Source: Microcoleus vaginatus HSN003 (GTDB lineage: Bacteria > Cyanobacteriota > Cyanobacteriia > Cyanobacteriales > Microcoleaceae). From it: a DNA stretch of 64,000 nucleotides. The notes below the pieces were generated by a model that had not been told where the DNA came from, searched no databases, and saw nothing but the letters and a program-made list of their open reading frames with translations. Position numbers and translations under genes: made by a program. Of this stretch, positions 1 through 9,351 are shown one piece after another (position 1 is the stretch's first letter; each line of letters opens with the position of its first letter). The DNA is taken from NCBI RefSeq assembly GCF_022701255.1, contig NZ_CP031705.1, positions 806,001-870,000 of the forward strand, in the 5' to 3' direction.

Positions 1-1
1 C

Positions 2-2530
2 CCCTCGCTACCGACAATTCTCGAACCCCTACGCAAGCTTGCCTACAACTTGCACTGGGACTGGAACGTCGATACCAAAGACCTCTTCCGCCGCCTCGAT
101 CGAGATTTGTGGGACTCCAGCAACCAAAACCCGGTGCTGATGCTCGGAACCATATCTCAAGAGCGACTGCAAGAAATGGCAGAAGACGAAGGCTTCATTG
201 CCCAAATGAACCGAGCAGCCCAGCAGTTAGACGATTATCTCAAAAATCGCGCCTGGTACCGCAAACAGCGCGGTACCGAGCAGCAAGAATGCTACGCTTA
301 CTTTTCGATGGAATTCGGCTTAGTTAAAGCCCTACCGATCTATTCCGGCGGTTTGGGCGTGCTCGCAGGCGACCACCTCAAATCAGCTAGCGATTTGGGC
401 TTGCCCTTAGTCGGTGTCGGCTTGCTATACCAAGAAGGTTATTTTTCGCAGTATCTCAACGCCGACGGCTGGCAGCAAGAACGCTATCCGCTCAACGATT
501 TCTACAATATGCCGCTGCACCCAGAACGCAATCCCGACGGTTCGGAATTGCGGATTGAGGTAGACTATCCCGGCCGCAAGGTGTATGCCCGGATTTGGCG
601 GGTACAAGTGGGAACGGTTCCTTTGTACCTGATGGATACAAATATTGCACCTAACAGTGCCTACGACCAAGATATTACCGACCAACTGTATGGCGGTGAT
701 AAAACTCTGCGGATGCACCAAGAAATCATGCTGGGCATCGGCGGCGTGAAAATGCTCAAGGCATTGGGGCTGACAGTTACGGCTTATCACATGAATGAAG
801 GCCACGCGGCTTTCATGGCTTTGGAACGCATTCGGATGCTGATGGAGGAATATCACCTGAGTTTCGTAGAAGCCGAACAGGTGGTGGTTTCGAGCAGTAT
901 GTTTACGACTCACACGCCGGTGCCTGCTGGGTTTGACTTGTTCGAGCCGGATATGGTGATGCACTATCTGGGTCAGTATCCCAAGATGTTTGGCTTGTCG
1001 CAAAATGAGTTTTTGGGATTGGGCCGGGAGAATACTGGCGATTTGTCCGCACCTCTGAATATGGCAATTTTGGCAATTAAAATGTCGAGTTTTGTCAACG
1101 GGGTGGCGGCTTTGCATGGTGTGGTGTCGCGCCCGATGTTTCAGGGTTTGTGGCCGGGTTTACCGCAGGAAGAAGTACCGATTACTTCGATTACCAACGG
1201 GGTGCACGCTCGCAGTTGTGTGGCGAAGTCTACTCAGGAGTTATACGATCGCTACCTCGGCCCGGATTGGGAAATGACTCGCAAGGACGATCGTCTCTGG
1301 GACAGGATGTCGTCGATTCCTGATGAGGAACTATGGCGCAATCACGAACGCTGTCGCTCGGAGTTGGTGGTGTTTGCACGGGAGTGGTTGCAAAAGACTT
1401 TGCGCGAGCGCGGTGCGGCCCAAACGGAAATCGAACACGCGCGGGAGGCTCTCGATCCGAAGGTGCTGACGATCGGGTTTGCCCGCCGCTTTGCTACTTA
1501 CAAGCGGGCGACGCTGTTTTTGCGCGATGTGGATCGAATCATGCGGATCATGCGCGATCAAAATCGCCCGGTGCAGTTTGTGATTGCTGGGAAGGCTCAC
1601 CCGATGGATATTCCGGGTAAGGAATTGATTCGGGATATCGTTCACTTCATCCGCGAACACGAGACGATGAGCTCGATGGTGTTTTTACCGAACTACGACA
1701 TTAACGTTGCTCGGATGATGGTGTCTGGCTGCGATGTGTGGCTGAATACGCCACGCCGCCCGCGTGAGGCTTCGGGTACTTCCGGGATGAAAGCTTCGAT
1801 GAATGGTTTGCCGAATCTGAGCATTCTTGACGGATGGTGGGATGAGGCTGATTATGTTCGTACCGGTTGGCCGATCGGACATGGGGAATTTTACGAAGAT
1901 ACTAAGTATCAGGATGAAGTCGAGGCGAATGCTTTGTATGACTTGATGGAAAAAGAAGTTGTACCGCTGTTTTACAACCGGGATGCTGATGGAATTCCCC
2001 GCGGTTGGACGGCGAAAATGAAGGATTCGATTCGCTTGAACTGTCCTTTCTTCAATACTGCTCGGATGGTGAAGGATTACGCGCGGCGGGCTTATTTCCC
2101 GGTGAGCGATCGATTCTTCACTATGACTTCGGATAATTGCGCTCCGGCCAAGGAGTTGTCTCACTGGAAGAAGCACGTTCTCGGGAAGTGGCACGATATT
2201 AAGATTGAGGCTGTTGATATTTCCCAGGATAAGGAAGTTAAGGTCAATCAGTCGATCTCTGTTAAATCTCGGATTAATCTGAGGGGATTGACGCCTGCAG
2301 ACGTGCAAGTCGAACTTTATCAAGGTTCGGTTGATGCTAACGGAGATATTGTCGGCGGCGTGCCGGTGGTGATGGAGTATTTGGGAGAAGATGCTCAGAA
2401 TGCTAGCCTTTATACGGCTGACATTACTTATACTTCTAGTGGTTTGCAAGGTTTGTCGTTGCGGGTTTTACCGAAGCACGATAATCTCAGCAGTCCTTAT
2501 GAAGCTGGCGTGATTCTCTGGGCACATTAG
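2..2530 (+). CDS. glgP: Alpha-glucan (glycogen) phosphorylase, 5'-truncated by window edge
   Basis: Phosphorolysis of glycogen alpha-1,4 bonds to glucose-1-phosphate in the cytosol. The reading frame is open from base 2 (PTILEPLRKLAYNLHWDWN), so the apparent TTG start at 50 is internal and the first few dozen codons lie outside the window. The N-terminal part resembles the DUF3417 domain of the short bacterial GlgP type. The PLP-binding region EASGTSGMKASMNG, with its lysine, lies near residue 580 and is followed by NLSILDGWWDEA. The C-terminal ~100 residues (DVQVELYQGSV...) form the extra beta domain typical of this subtype. The gene ends at TAG 2528-2530, directly before a heptamer repeat array. 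Family assignment is firm; exact glucan preference is not visible. Confidence 0.95.
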   Translation, partial: PSLPTILEPLRKLAYNLHWDWNVDTKDLFRRLDRDLWDSSNQNPVLMLGTISQERLQEMAEDEGFIAQMNRAAQQLDDYLKNRAWYRKQRGTEQQECYAYFSMEFGLVKALPIYSGGLGVLAGDHLKSASDLGLPLVGVGLLYQEGYFSQYLNADGWQQERYPLNDFYNMPLHPERNPDGSELRIEVDYPGRKVYARIWRVQVGTVPLYLMDTNIAPNSAYDQDITDQLYGGDKTLRMHQEIMLGIGGVKMLKALGLTVTAYHMNEGHAAFMALERIRMLMEEYHLSFVEAEQVVVSSSMFTTHTPVPAGFDLFEPDMVMHYLGQYPKMFGLSQNEFLGLGRENTGDLSAPLNMAILAIKMSSFVNGVAALHGVVSRPMFQGLWPGLPQEEVPITSITNGVHARSCVAKSTQELYDRYLGPDWEMTRKDDRLWDRMSSIPDEELWRNHERCRSELVVFAREWLQKTLRERGAAQTEIEHAREALDPKVLTIGFARRFATYKRATLFLRDVDRIMRIMRDQNRPVQFVIAGKAHPMDIPGKELIRDIVHFIREHETMSSMVFLPNYDINVARMMVSGCDVWLNTPRRPREASGTSGMKASMNGLPNLSILDGWWDEADYVRTGWPIGHGEFYEDTKYQDEVEANALYDLMEKEVVPLFYNRDADGIPRGWTAKMKDSIRLNCPFFNTARMVKDYARRAYFPVSDRFFTMTSDNCAPAKELSHWKKHVLGKWHDIKIEAVDISQDKEVKVNQSISVKSRINLRGLTPADVQVELYQGSVDANGDIVGGVPVVMEYLGEDAQNASLYTADITYTSSGLQGLSLRVLPKHDNLSSPYEAGVILWAH

Positions 2531-2582
2531 TCAGTAGTCAGTAGTCAGTAGTCAGTAGTCAGTAGTCAGTAGTTAGTAGTCA
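2531..2582. repeat. Heptanucleotide tandem array (TCAGTAG)n
   Basis: About seven tandem copies of a 7-bp unit start at the base after the glgP stop codon. It is of the STRR class (short tandemly repeated repetitive sequences) described in cyanobacteria. Eight other sites in this window carry 7-bp arrays. Confidence 0.9.
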
Positions 2583-2656
2583 GGAGAATAAAGGAAGATT
2601 TTCCTATTCTCCCTCTCTCCGACTCTCCCACTCTTGTTATCGAAGTTGGGGAATGA

Positions 2657-2833
2657 CTATGTAGCCGGCTGTGCAATGATCGCCCAATACCAAACTCCTC
2701 TGTATTCCCAATACCACCAGTGAGCGCGTATATAAGCGTATAGCAAGGCATCTCGCTGGTCTTCTAAGGCTTTGAGGGGGGCAAAACTGGTGGGAATTTC
2801 GGGGAGGTTTGAACCACTGATGAACGCTGATTC
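2657..2833 (-). pseudogene. Decayed 3' gene fragment, unknown protein
   Basis: On the minus strand a frame without stops for 59 codons reads like a real protein C-terminus: ...LPEIPTSFAPLKALEDQ, then RDALLYAYIRAHWWYWEYRG, then VWYWAIIAQPAT and a TAG stop. It has no start codon and is closed upstream by TAA at 2834-2836. The aromatic-rich, non-repetitive composition argues against chance. I do not recognise the family. It is probably the tail of a gene lost by deletion or insertion. The short unrelated frame 2566-2751 on the same strand is not supported. Confidence 0.4.
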
Positions 2834-3181
2834 TTATGGGGAATATTTGCGAAATTTAGAGTGGGTTCGAGGATTGATAAATATCTACAATAGACTGGCA
2901 GAGTTTCATCAATTCTAGTTGACATTCTGCCAATTTTTATTGTTTGTGGCGTTGCTGAATCAGAGGTGTCAATTCCAGATTTCGGAATTTTTATAAGCCC
3001 AGTCTGGTGAGGTTTGTAAATTCCGAGAAAAGTTTATTCATACCGTGACTCAGCCAAGCCCAGAATCTATCTCCATTAATATGAAAGCCGCCCAACAAAA
3101 TAGTGGTTCCACAAGAGTCACACTTTTTCACACTGCGATTTCATAAAATTGAAGGAAGCCTTGAGACACCTCTAGTTTAGC
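2834..3181. other. Intergenic, no supported gene
   Basis: This holds a 32-codon frame (2820-2918, +) with no convincing ribosome binding site, and a GCGTTGCTGAATCAG stretch near 2948 that resembles the terminal repeats of some IS elements but has no partner. Nothing else stands out. Confidence 0.5.
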
Positions 3182-5098
3182 TTATTTACCTACACCCGCT
3201 GGTTGCTGACGGTTTCGCACTTCCAGAAAAATCAACAAAGCATTAACATCCGCCGGATTCACCCCACCAATTCTGGCCGCTTGGCCAATAGTCAGTGGCT
3301 GCACTTTAGTCAACTTTTCCCGCGATTCTTTGGAGAGAGTTGTAATTGCCATGTAATCCAAATCCGCAGGCAATTGTCGGCGTTCATGTCTGACAATTTC
3401 ATCAATTTGATTTTGCTGTTTTTGCAGATAGCCAGAATATTTGATATCAATTTCCGCACCATCTTTCTCAGCCAACTTCAGACTAGAATTGCCTAAATTG
3501 TAGCGTTCCAAATCGACATAATGAAAACCCGGACGACGCAACAAATCAGCCAGAGTAATCGAACCTTTAATCGCTTGTTGAGTGCCAGCAAAAATTGCCT
3601 TGCCAACTTCCTCGTGCTCTTTCACCCGCGTCGAGTACAAGCGTTCCTTCTCTGCCACAATATTAGCTTGTTTGCGATCGAACAACTCCCACCGGCGATC
3701 GTCAATCAAACCAATTTCCCGTCCCAGCGGCGTCAAGCGTTGGTCAGCATTGTCCGATCGCAATAATAGCCGATATTCCGATCGCGAAGTCAACATCCGG
3801 TAAGGTTCCCGCAAATCCTTCGTACACAAATCATCGATCAAAGTCCCTATATAACTTTGCTCGCGAGGAAACACAATCATCTCCTGATTTTTCGCAAACC
3901 GAGCTGCATTAATCCCCGCTACAATCCCCTGTGCAGCCGCCTCCTCATATCCAGTTGTACCGTTCACCTGACCCGCGCAAAATAGCCCTTCGATCTTCTT
4001 AGTCATCAGCGTGGGAAAGCACTGAGTAGCCGGCAAATAATCATACTCCACAGCATAAGCTGGACGCATCATCTCGCACTTTTCCAAACCAGGAAGAGTC
4101 CGCAACATTTGCAATTGCAAAGTTTCCGGTAAACCAGTCGAAAAACCTTGGATATAAAGTTCAGGAATATCTCTACCTTCCGGTTCAATAAAAATCTGGT
4201 GACTTTCCTTATCCGCAAACCGCACAATTTTATCTTCAATACTCGGACAATAGCGCGGCCCCTTCGCATCAACCCAGCCGCCGTAGACTGGAGAAAGGTG
4301 CAAGTTATCTCTAATTAACTGGTGAGTTTCGGGCGTAGTTCGAGTTAAATAACAAGGCATTTGTTCCCGTTCGATCCAAACTTCTGGATCGAAACTAAAC
4401 CAGCGAACCTCTGCATCTCCCGGCTGCGGTTCTAGGTTGGTATAATCCAGAGTACGCTTGTCAACTCTTGCCGGAGTTCCTGTTTTTAACCTGCCAGTTT
4501 CAAAGCCCAAACGATTGAGAGTTTCCGTCAAGCCAACGGCGGCAAATTCTCCGGCGCGTCCGGCGGGCATCGACTTATTGCCTACCCAAATTGTGCCACC
4601 TAAAAAAGTACCTGTGGTGAGAATTACTGCTTTGCATTCAAAAGCGACGCCGAAGTAAGTTTCGACGCCGATAACTTCTTCGTTTTTGCCCAAAACTAAG
4701 TCTGTTACCATCGCTTCGCGGATGGTTAAATTCTCTTGATTTTCGACAATATTATTCATTACAGCGGCGTATTCCCGCTTGTCAGTTTGTGCTCGCAGGG
4801 CCCACACTGCGGGGCCTCTTGAAGAGTTGAGGATGCGCTTTTGTAAGTAGGTGCGATCGGCCATTTTGCCAATTTCCCCGCCTAACGCATCAACTTCGTT
4901 AGTAAGTTGGGTTTTAGCCGGGCCGCCGACAGCCGGATTGCAAGGTTGCCACGCAATTTTGTCGAGGTTGAGGGTGAGGAGAAGAGTGCGACAGCCGAGG
5001 CGAGAAGTGGCGAGGGCGGCTTCGCAACCGGAGTGTCCGCCACCAACTACGATGATGTCGAAACTGTCTTGGAATTGTACTGAGGTTTGTGCAGTCAT
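3182..5098 (-). CDS. mnmG: tRNA uridine-5-carboxymethylaminomethyl modification enzyme MnmG (GidA)
   Basis: FAD-dependent partner of MnmE in forming (carboxymethyl)aminomethyl-uridine at the wobble position of certain tRNAs, in the cytosol. The 638 residues match the usual length. The dinucleotide-binding motif VVGGGHSG is at residues ~17-24. Both family signatures are present: [15 protein letters not shown] near 280 and [17 protein letters not shown] near 375. The C-terminal helical domain ([14 protein letters not shown]..., [28 protein letters not shown]) is intact. Start ATG at 5098-5096; a short GATTTTA heptamer array lies just upstream. It stands alone, convergent with nothing obvious. 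Confidence 0.97.
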   Translation of the reverse strand: MTAQTSVQFQDSFDIIVVGGGHSGCEAALATSRLGCRTLLLTLNLDKIAWQPCNPAVGGPAKTQLTNEVDALGGEIGKMADRTYLQKRILNSSRGPAVWALRAQTDKREYAAVMNNIVENQENLTIREAMVTDLVLGKNEEVIGVETYFGVAFECKAVILTTGTFLGGTIWVGNKSMPAGRAGEFAAVGLTETLNRLGFETGRLKTGTPARVDKRTLDYTNLEPQPGDAEVRWFSFDPEVWIEREQMPCYLTRTTPETHQLIRDNLHLSPVYGGWVDAKGPRYCPSIEDKIVRFADKESHQIFIEPEGRDIPELYIQGFSTGLPETLQLQMLRTLPGLEKCEMMRPAYAVEYDYLPATQCFPTLMTKKIEGLFCAGQVNGTTGYEEAAAQGIVAGINAARFAKNQEMIVFPREQSYIGTLIDDLCTKDLREPYRMLTSRSEYRLLLRSDNADQRLTPLGREIGLIDDRRWELFDRKQANIVAEKERLYSTRVKEHEEVGKAIFAGTQQAIKGSITLADLLRRPGFHYVDLERYNLGNSSLKLAEKDGAEIDIKYSGYLQKQQNQIDEIVRHERRQLPADLDYMAITTLSKESREKLTKVQPLTIGQAARIGGVNPADVNALLIFLEVRNRQQPAGVGK

Positions 5099-5099
5099 T

Positions 5100-5126
5100 C
5101 GATTTTAGATTTTAGATTTTAGATTG
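5100..5126. repeat. Heptanucleotide array (GATTTTA)n upstream of mnmG
   Basis: Three and a half copies of a 7-bp unit lie directly before the mnmG start codon (minus strand). It belongs to the heptamer class found throughout the window. Confidence 0.75.
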
Positions 5127-5167
5127 AATAATAGACATCTGGCAAAATTAGGTTTTAGTTTCGTCAA

Positions 5168-5521
5168 TTAAAACTCTTCCTCTCCATTAGTGTAGCTGCT
5201 TTCTTCAAACATCGATGTTAATCCAGTAATTTTTACGGGGGGTCGATCTTTGAATTCTACGACAAATGACAACTCCCCACCCATTGCCGCGATATAACTT
5301 TGCAAAGTAGATACCAACAAATCCGCACGGCGTTCGAGTCGCGAGACATTTTCTTGACGCATATTTAATAATTCTGCCATGCGAATCTGAGTAAATTTCC
5401 TTGCTTTTCGTAAGTCTTGCAAGGTCATTTCTTCAGCCATTAATTCAACGGATCGCTTTGCGACTATTGCTCGTTGTTCGGGAGGCAAATTCTCCATAAT
5501 AGTCTTCAGGCTAATTGTCAT
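5168..5521 (-). CDS. XRE-family antitoxin, HigA-like
   Basis: A 117-residue DNA-binding protein. A Cro/C1-type helix-turn-helix spans roughly residues 50-85 (MTLQDLRKARKFTQIRMAEL, then LNMRQENVSRLERR), followed by a short C-terminal strand region (GGELSFVVEF). It lies 40 bp downstream of a RelE/HigB-like toxin on the same strand, in the toxin-first order typical of higBA modules. Antitoxins of this type neutralise the toxin and repress the operon. Name withheld because family membership is judged from motifs only. Confidence 0.8.
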   Translation of the reverse strand: MTISLKTIMENLPPEQRAIVAKRSVELMAEEMTLQDLRKARKFTQIRMAELLNMRQENVSRLERRADLLVSTLQSYIAAMGGELSFVVEFKDRPPVKITGLTSMFEESSYTNGEEEF

Positions 5522-5561
5522 CTGTTTCTTGCTCCATTAACTTATTCAAATGAGCGGCAAA

Positions 5562-5891
5562 TCAACTATCTGCTATCTTAATTAGTTGCTTATAAAATCG
5601 CTTCTCACTACTACCAGATTTGTCCCCAGCTACCAACAGAATCGCAGATCGGCGGGGGTCAAATGCAAAAGCGACTCGCCAAACTCCACCAGCCGCCTGA
5701 AACCTAAGTTCCTTCATATTGGTGTAGGTAGAACCATTGAGAGTATCGACGTGAGGACGCTTGAGGTTTGGACCAAATTCTTGTAAAAGTGTGAGTTTTG
5801 CTAAAAGCTCTAATCTGACATCAGTGGGGAATTCGGTAAACTCAGAGTAAAAATCAAAGTGAAACTCAATGTTCCATGTCATTGGGAGCAA
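5562..5891 (-). CDS. RelE/HigB-like toxin (phage Gp49-like family)
   Basis: A 109-residue basic protein. It has the HigB/Gp49-like pattern: FYSEFTEFPTDVRLELLAKLTLLQEFGP, followed by RPHVDTLNGSTYTNMKELRF and VWRVAFAFDPRRSAILLVAG. The invariant KELR and WRV/FAFD segments and the C-terminal K-rich helix (SSEKRFYKQLIKIAD) are those of ribosome-dependent mRNA endonucleases. Start is ATG 5891 or ATG 5882 (MTWNIEF), the latter matching related proteins better. First gene of a two-gene toxin-antitoxin operon. Confidence 0.8.
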   Translation of the reverse strand: MLPMTWNIEFHFDFYSEFTEFPTDVRLELLAKLTLLQEFGPNLKRPHVDTLNGSTYTNMKELRFQAAGGVWRVAFAFDPRRSAILLVAGDKSGSSEKRFYKQLIKIADS

Positions 5892-6036
5892 TTATGCCTT
5901 ACATAGCATATTATAGGCAATAGTTGATCGAATAACAATATTTATATGCACCCTTCGCGCCTTCGTGGTTCAATAATTCCGTACAATTGCAGTTTTGCGC
6001 TATGTTAGACAAAAAAATCTCAACAAGCGTACACAA

Positions 6037-6366
6037 GTGAAATACTTCTTCTTATCCGACGGCTGGAAAGTTGGGCGCGTCTGGGGCGTAGGCGGCGAGT
6101 GGAGTCACGCCGCCTGGAGGCGGGCGCCGGACATCCAACAGCTCAACCTCTGTCTTTCCGATCGCAACGAAAAAATGTGGCTCTACCGCGTAGAAGAGGC
6201 CGTACTCATGGTAGAAGTCCAACCAGCAGTCCCTCCCGATCCCGCCGATCCCGCCAAAAATATCGGCAACGTCACCCTCACCAGACTGATCGATGCCGAG
6301 CAAGTCCTCGAACGCCTCGGGACGATCGCCGCCCGCTGCGAAATGGGCAACCCGCAACTAATGTAA
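6037..6366 (+). CDS. Conserved cyanobacterial protein of unknown function
   Basis: About 109 residues from the GTG at 6037 (VKYFFLSDGWKVGRVWGVGG); an upstream TTG at 5995 would add 14 residues unlike a protein N-terminus. Tryptophan-rich N-terminal half (GWKVGRVW, EWSHAAWRR), then LNLCLSDRNEKMWLYRVEEAVLMVEV, then a short Pro/Asp linker and a C-terminal helix (LIDAEQVLERL). I recall similar proteins as hypotheticals in other cyanobacteria; no function is known to me. It lies upstream of psbB on the same strand with 198 bp between them, so co-transcription is not implied. Confidence 0.7.
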   Translation: MKYFFLSDGWKVGRVWGVGGEWSHAAWRRAPDIQQLNLCLSDRNEKMWLYRVEEAVLMVEVQPAVPPDPADPAKNIGNVTLTRLIDAEQVLERLGTIAARCEMGNPQLM

Positions 6367-6564
6367 TGTCCAACATATTGCAATCGGTTCTAACACTCGA
6401 TACACTTCTTTAAATAACTTTCATTTTTATGCCTCCACCTTTGAAGGTAGATGGCAGTCGGCAAAAGGCAGAGTTTTAACCCTGCAGGTAACTGCTGGGG
6501 ATTCAGAATCTGATTTTTCCGTAAAAATAGACATCATCACTTACACCTTGGAGAACCGCAGTCA

Positions 6565-8094
6565 ATGGGACTACCCTGGTATCGCGTACACACAGTCGTC
6601 TTAAATGACCCAGGCCGATTGATTTCTGTACACTTAATGCACACTGCCCTCGTGGCAGGTTGGGCCGGCTCAATGGCCCTTTATGAACTAGCAGTTTTTG
6701 ACCCCACAGACCCAGTTCTGAACCCAATGTGGCGTCAAGGGATGTTCGTGTTGCCCTTCATGACTCGCTTGGGAGTTACGGGTTCTTGGGGCGGTTGGAG
6801 CATCACCGGCGAAGGTAACGTCGATCCGGGCTTCTGGTCCTTTGAAGGCGTCGCCGTTGCTCACATCATCCTTTCGGGTCTGCTGTTCTTAGCAGCAGTT
6901 TGGCACTGGGTATTTTGGGACTTAGAACTTTTCAGAGACCCTCGCACCGGTGAACCAGCCCTCGACTTGCCAAAAATGTTTGGCATTCACCTGTTCCTCT
7001 CCGGTTTGCTCTGCTTCGGCTTCGGCGCATTTCACCTTTCGGGACTTTTTGGTCCGGGAATGTGGGTTTCCGACCCCTACGGCCTGACCGGTCACGTCCA
7101 GCCAGTGGCGCCTTCTTGGGGCCCTGAAGGCTTTGACCCGTATAATCCGGGCGGCATCGTGGCTCACCACATTGCAGCGGGCGTAGTCGGCGTAATTGCC
7201 GGTTTGTTCCACTTGACAGTGCGGCCGCCGGAACGTCTTTACAAAGCCCTGCGGATGGGGAATATCGAAACTGTACTTTCTAGCAGTATCGCTGCCGTGT
7301 TCTTCGCAGCCTTTGTAGTTGCGGGTACGATGTGGTACGGTTCTGCTGCGACTCCGATCGAACTTTTTGGCCCGACTCGCTATCAGTGGGACAGCGGCTA
7401 TTTCCTACAAGAAATCGATCGCAGAGCTCAAGCTAGCTTGGCCGGTGGCCAAAGCTTCCAAGAAGCTTACGAACAAATTCCTGAAAAATTGGCTTTCTAC
7501 GACTACGTGGGCAACTCTCCTGCTAAAGGCGGTTTGTTCCGGGCCGGCGCGATGGTCAATGGCGATGGTATTGCTAAATCTTGGCTGGGCCATCCAGTAT
7601 TTACTGACAGCGAAGGTCGGGTTTTGTCGGTTCGCCGTCTCCCCAACTTCTTTGAAACTTTCCCAGTACTTTTGACTGACAAAGATGGGGTCGTTCGTGC
7701 TGACATCCCCTTCCGCCGTGCTGAATCAAAATACAGCTTTGAACAAAGCGGAGTTACTGTCAGCTTCTACGGTGGCGAACTTAACGGTCAAACCTTTAAT
7801 AATCCTCTAGATGTTAAGCAGTTTGCTCGCGCCGCCCAAAAGGGTGAAGTATTTGAATTCGATCGTGAAACCTTGAATTCTGACGGAGTGTTCCGCACTT
7901 CGACTCGCGGTTGGTTCACTTTTGGACACGTTTGCTTTGCTTTGCTATTCTTCTTCGGCCATATCTGGCACGGTTCTCGGACTATTTTCCGCGACGTGTT
8001 TGCTGGAGTTGAGGCTGACCTGGAAGAACAAGTCGAGTGGGGCCTGTTCCAAAAGGTGGGCGACGTAACCACAAGAAGAGAAGAATCTCTCTAG
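6565..8094 (+). CDS. psbB: Photosystem II core antenna protein CP47
   Basis: Chlorophyll a-binding inner antenna of photosystem II in the thylakoid membrane; passes excitation to the D1/D2 reaction centre. 509 residues, standard length, starting [19 protein letters not shown]. Six transmembrane helices carry the histidine chlorophyll ligands (e.g. [48 protein letters not shown]), with the large lumenal loop between helices V and VI (about residues 255-450). The start is preceded by GGAG at about 6550. A strong hairpin follows the stop, then psbT, nrdR and rpsA on the same strand, the usual cyanobacterial order. Confidence 0.99.
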   Translation: MGLPWYRVHTVVLNDPGRLISVHLMHTALVAGWAGSMALYELAVFDPTDPVLNPMWRQGMFVLPFMTRLGVTGSWGGWSITGEGNVDPGFWSFEGVAVAHIILSGLLFLAAVWHWVFWDLELFRDPRTGEPALDLPKMFGIHLFLSGLLCFGFGAFHLSGLFGPGMWVSDPYGLTGHVQPVAPSWGPEGFDPYNPGGIVAHHIAAGVVGVIAGLFHLTVRPPERLYKALRMGNIETVLSSSIAAVFFAAFVVAGTMWYGSAATPIELFGPTRYQWDSGYFLQEIDRRAQASLAGGQSFQEAYEQIPEKLAFYDYVGNSPAKGGLFRAGAMVNGDGIAKSWLGHPVFTDSEGRVLSVRRLPNFFETFPVLLTDKDGVVRADIPFRRAESKYSFEQSGVTVSFYGGELNGQTFNNPLDVKQFARAAQKGEVFEFDRETLNSDGVFRTSTRGWFTFGHVCFALLFFFGHIWHGSRTIFRDVFAGVEADLEEQVEWGLFQKVGDVTTRREESL

Positions 8095-8139
8095 ATTTTG
8101 CCAGCCTCTGGGTAGGGGGGAAACTTCCCCGCTACACAA

Positions 8140-8172
8140 AAACCCGGTTTCTTCAAGAAACCGGGTTTTTTA
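8140..8172 (+). terminator. Hairpin with T-run after psbB
   Basis: Inverted repeat AAACCCGGTTTCTT / AAGAAACCGGGTTT with almost no loop, ending in a T-run. It has rho-independent terminator form and lies between psbB and psbT, so psbT may depend on read-through or its own promoter. Confidence 0.8.
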
Positions 8173-8237
8173 AGTTAATAATAAAACCAACAATTAAGAT
8201 AAAATAATACGGCAAGGGAAGATAGGGAAAATTTAAC

Positions 8238-8333
8238 ATGGAAAGTGTTGCTTACATTTTGATTCTGGCTTTAGCCTTAGGTGTACTATTTTTTGCGATC
8301 GCCTTTCGGGAACCTCCCCGGATTGGCAAATAA
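8238..8333 (+). CDS. psbT: Photosystem II protein T
   Basis: A 31-residue single-span subunit of photosystem II at the dimer interface. The frame begins [15 protein letters not shown] and ends REPPRIGK, the conserved PsbT sequence. It is too short for ordinary gene calls. A HIP1 octamer (GCGATCGC) is embedded in the coding sequence at the FAIA codons. The order psbB-psbT is conserved in cyanobacteria and plastids. A short A-rich spacer follows the psbB hairpin; GGGAAA at 8224-8229 may serve as a weak ribosome binding site. Confidence 0.97.
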   Translation: MESVAYILILALALGVLFFAIAFREPPRIGK

Positions 8334-8527
8334 TTAGCTATACGCCTCCAGCAAGTCCAAAATATCTTGAACCGGACTGCGGTTAGCCCGCATCATAGTG
8401 ATCTAATTTGGTGCGGGACTATTTCACCGCTGTGTGCTAAGTGATTTTTCTAGTCCAGCCATTCATCAGACCCCAGGCGGTTAGATGAATGGCAATTTGC
8501 TGGCAATGCCTGTTAAAATCAGCAATC

Positions 8528-9085
8528 ATGCGCTGTTCCTCCTGCCAACACACAAATAGCCGCGTTCTAGAATCGCGTTCAGCCGAATCAGGTCAAAGCA
8601 TCCGTCGGCGACGTGAGTGTTTGAGCTGCCAGCACCGCTTCACAACTTACGAACGCATAGAATTTGTGCCGATTACGGTGATCAAGCGGGACGGCAAGCG
8701 CGAATCTTTTGACAGGTCAAAATTAGTCAGGGGATTGATTCGGGCCTGCGAAAAAACTGGTTTGTCTTCGGGACATCTCGAAACTCTGGCAGAAGAAATT
8801 GAGGCGCAACTCCAAGGTCGATCGCTCCGAGAAATCGCCAGCTCAGAAATAGGGGAACTGGTGCTGTTGCACCTGCGGCCGCTCAGCGAAGTCGCTTATG
8901 TCCGTTTTGCCTCGGTATATCGGCAATTTCGAGGCATCCGAGATTTTGTAGATACCCTAAATCACCTTCAGAATCCCCTCAACGAAGCTGAAGATACAGA
9001 AACTGGGCAAAGTTTTGACGCAGATTTGCCGGATTCCGAAGCAGTCGATCGAGAAAGCCCTGCATCCTGCGCTAGTCCCAGCTAA
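8528..9085 (+). CDS. nrdR: Transcriptional repressor NrdR
   Basis: Zinc-ribbon plus ATP-cone repressor of ribonucleotide reductase genes. From the ATG at 8528 the protein is 185 residues: Cys3/Cys6 and Cys31/Cys34 form the zinc ribbon (MRCSSC...ECLSC), followed by the ATP-cone ([20 protein letters not shown]...[14 protein letters not shown]). An upstream ATG at 8489 would add 13 non-conserved residues, so I chose the internal start. The C-terminal ~35 residues are an acidic tail. Position between psbT and rpsA is conserved in cyanobacteria. Confidence 0.93.
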   Translation: MRCSSCQHTNSRVLESRSAESGQSIRRRRECLSCQHRFTTYERIEFVPITVIKRDGKRESFDRSKLVRGLIRACEKTGLSSGHLETLAEEIEAQLQGRSLREIASSEIGELVLLHLRPLSEVAYVRFASVYRQFRGIRDFVDTLNHLQNPLNEAEDTETGQSFDADLPDSEAVDRESPASCASPS

Positions 9086-9191
9086 GCTCGCTTAAATTAA
9101 TTTTAAACCAGTATGCGTGTAAGTTATAATGGTCTACTTGACTCGGAATGTTAAGATTAAACGTTTTAACACAGAGTATGGAGTAACAGTA

Positions 9192-9242
9192 ATGGCAAGC
9201 GCTGGTGTGCAGTTGCACCTGGCAAAAGTTAGCGAAAACTGA
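9192..9242 (+). other. Possible 16-residue leader peptide upstream of rpsA
   Basis: ATG at 9192 with GGAGTAA just upstream opens a 16-codon frame (MASAGVQLHLAKVSEN) ending at TGA 9240-9242, inside the 5' leader of rpsA. The ribosome binding site is decent, but there is no further sign of coding. It could be a leader peptide or chance. Confidence 0.25.
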
Positions 9243-9351
9243 CTTTAGTAAAAGATTTGGAAAAAAGTTAACCGCTTTTTCACCAAAATCTCGAATATCT
9301 GCCGGCACAAACGAAAAACATGAAGGAGAGAAATCCTAGGAAACTATTCGC

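Noticed and set aside
425..1117. 230-codon frame on the minus strand inside glgP
   Set aside because: Antisense shadow of a clear gene; composition is that of reversed coding sequence.
2566..2751. 61-codon frame on the minus strand
   Set aside because: Overlaps a better frame (2657-2833) and the heptamer array; no homology-like content.
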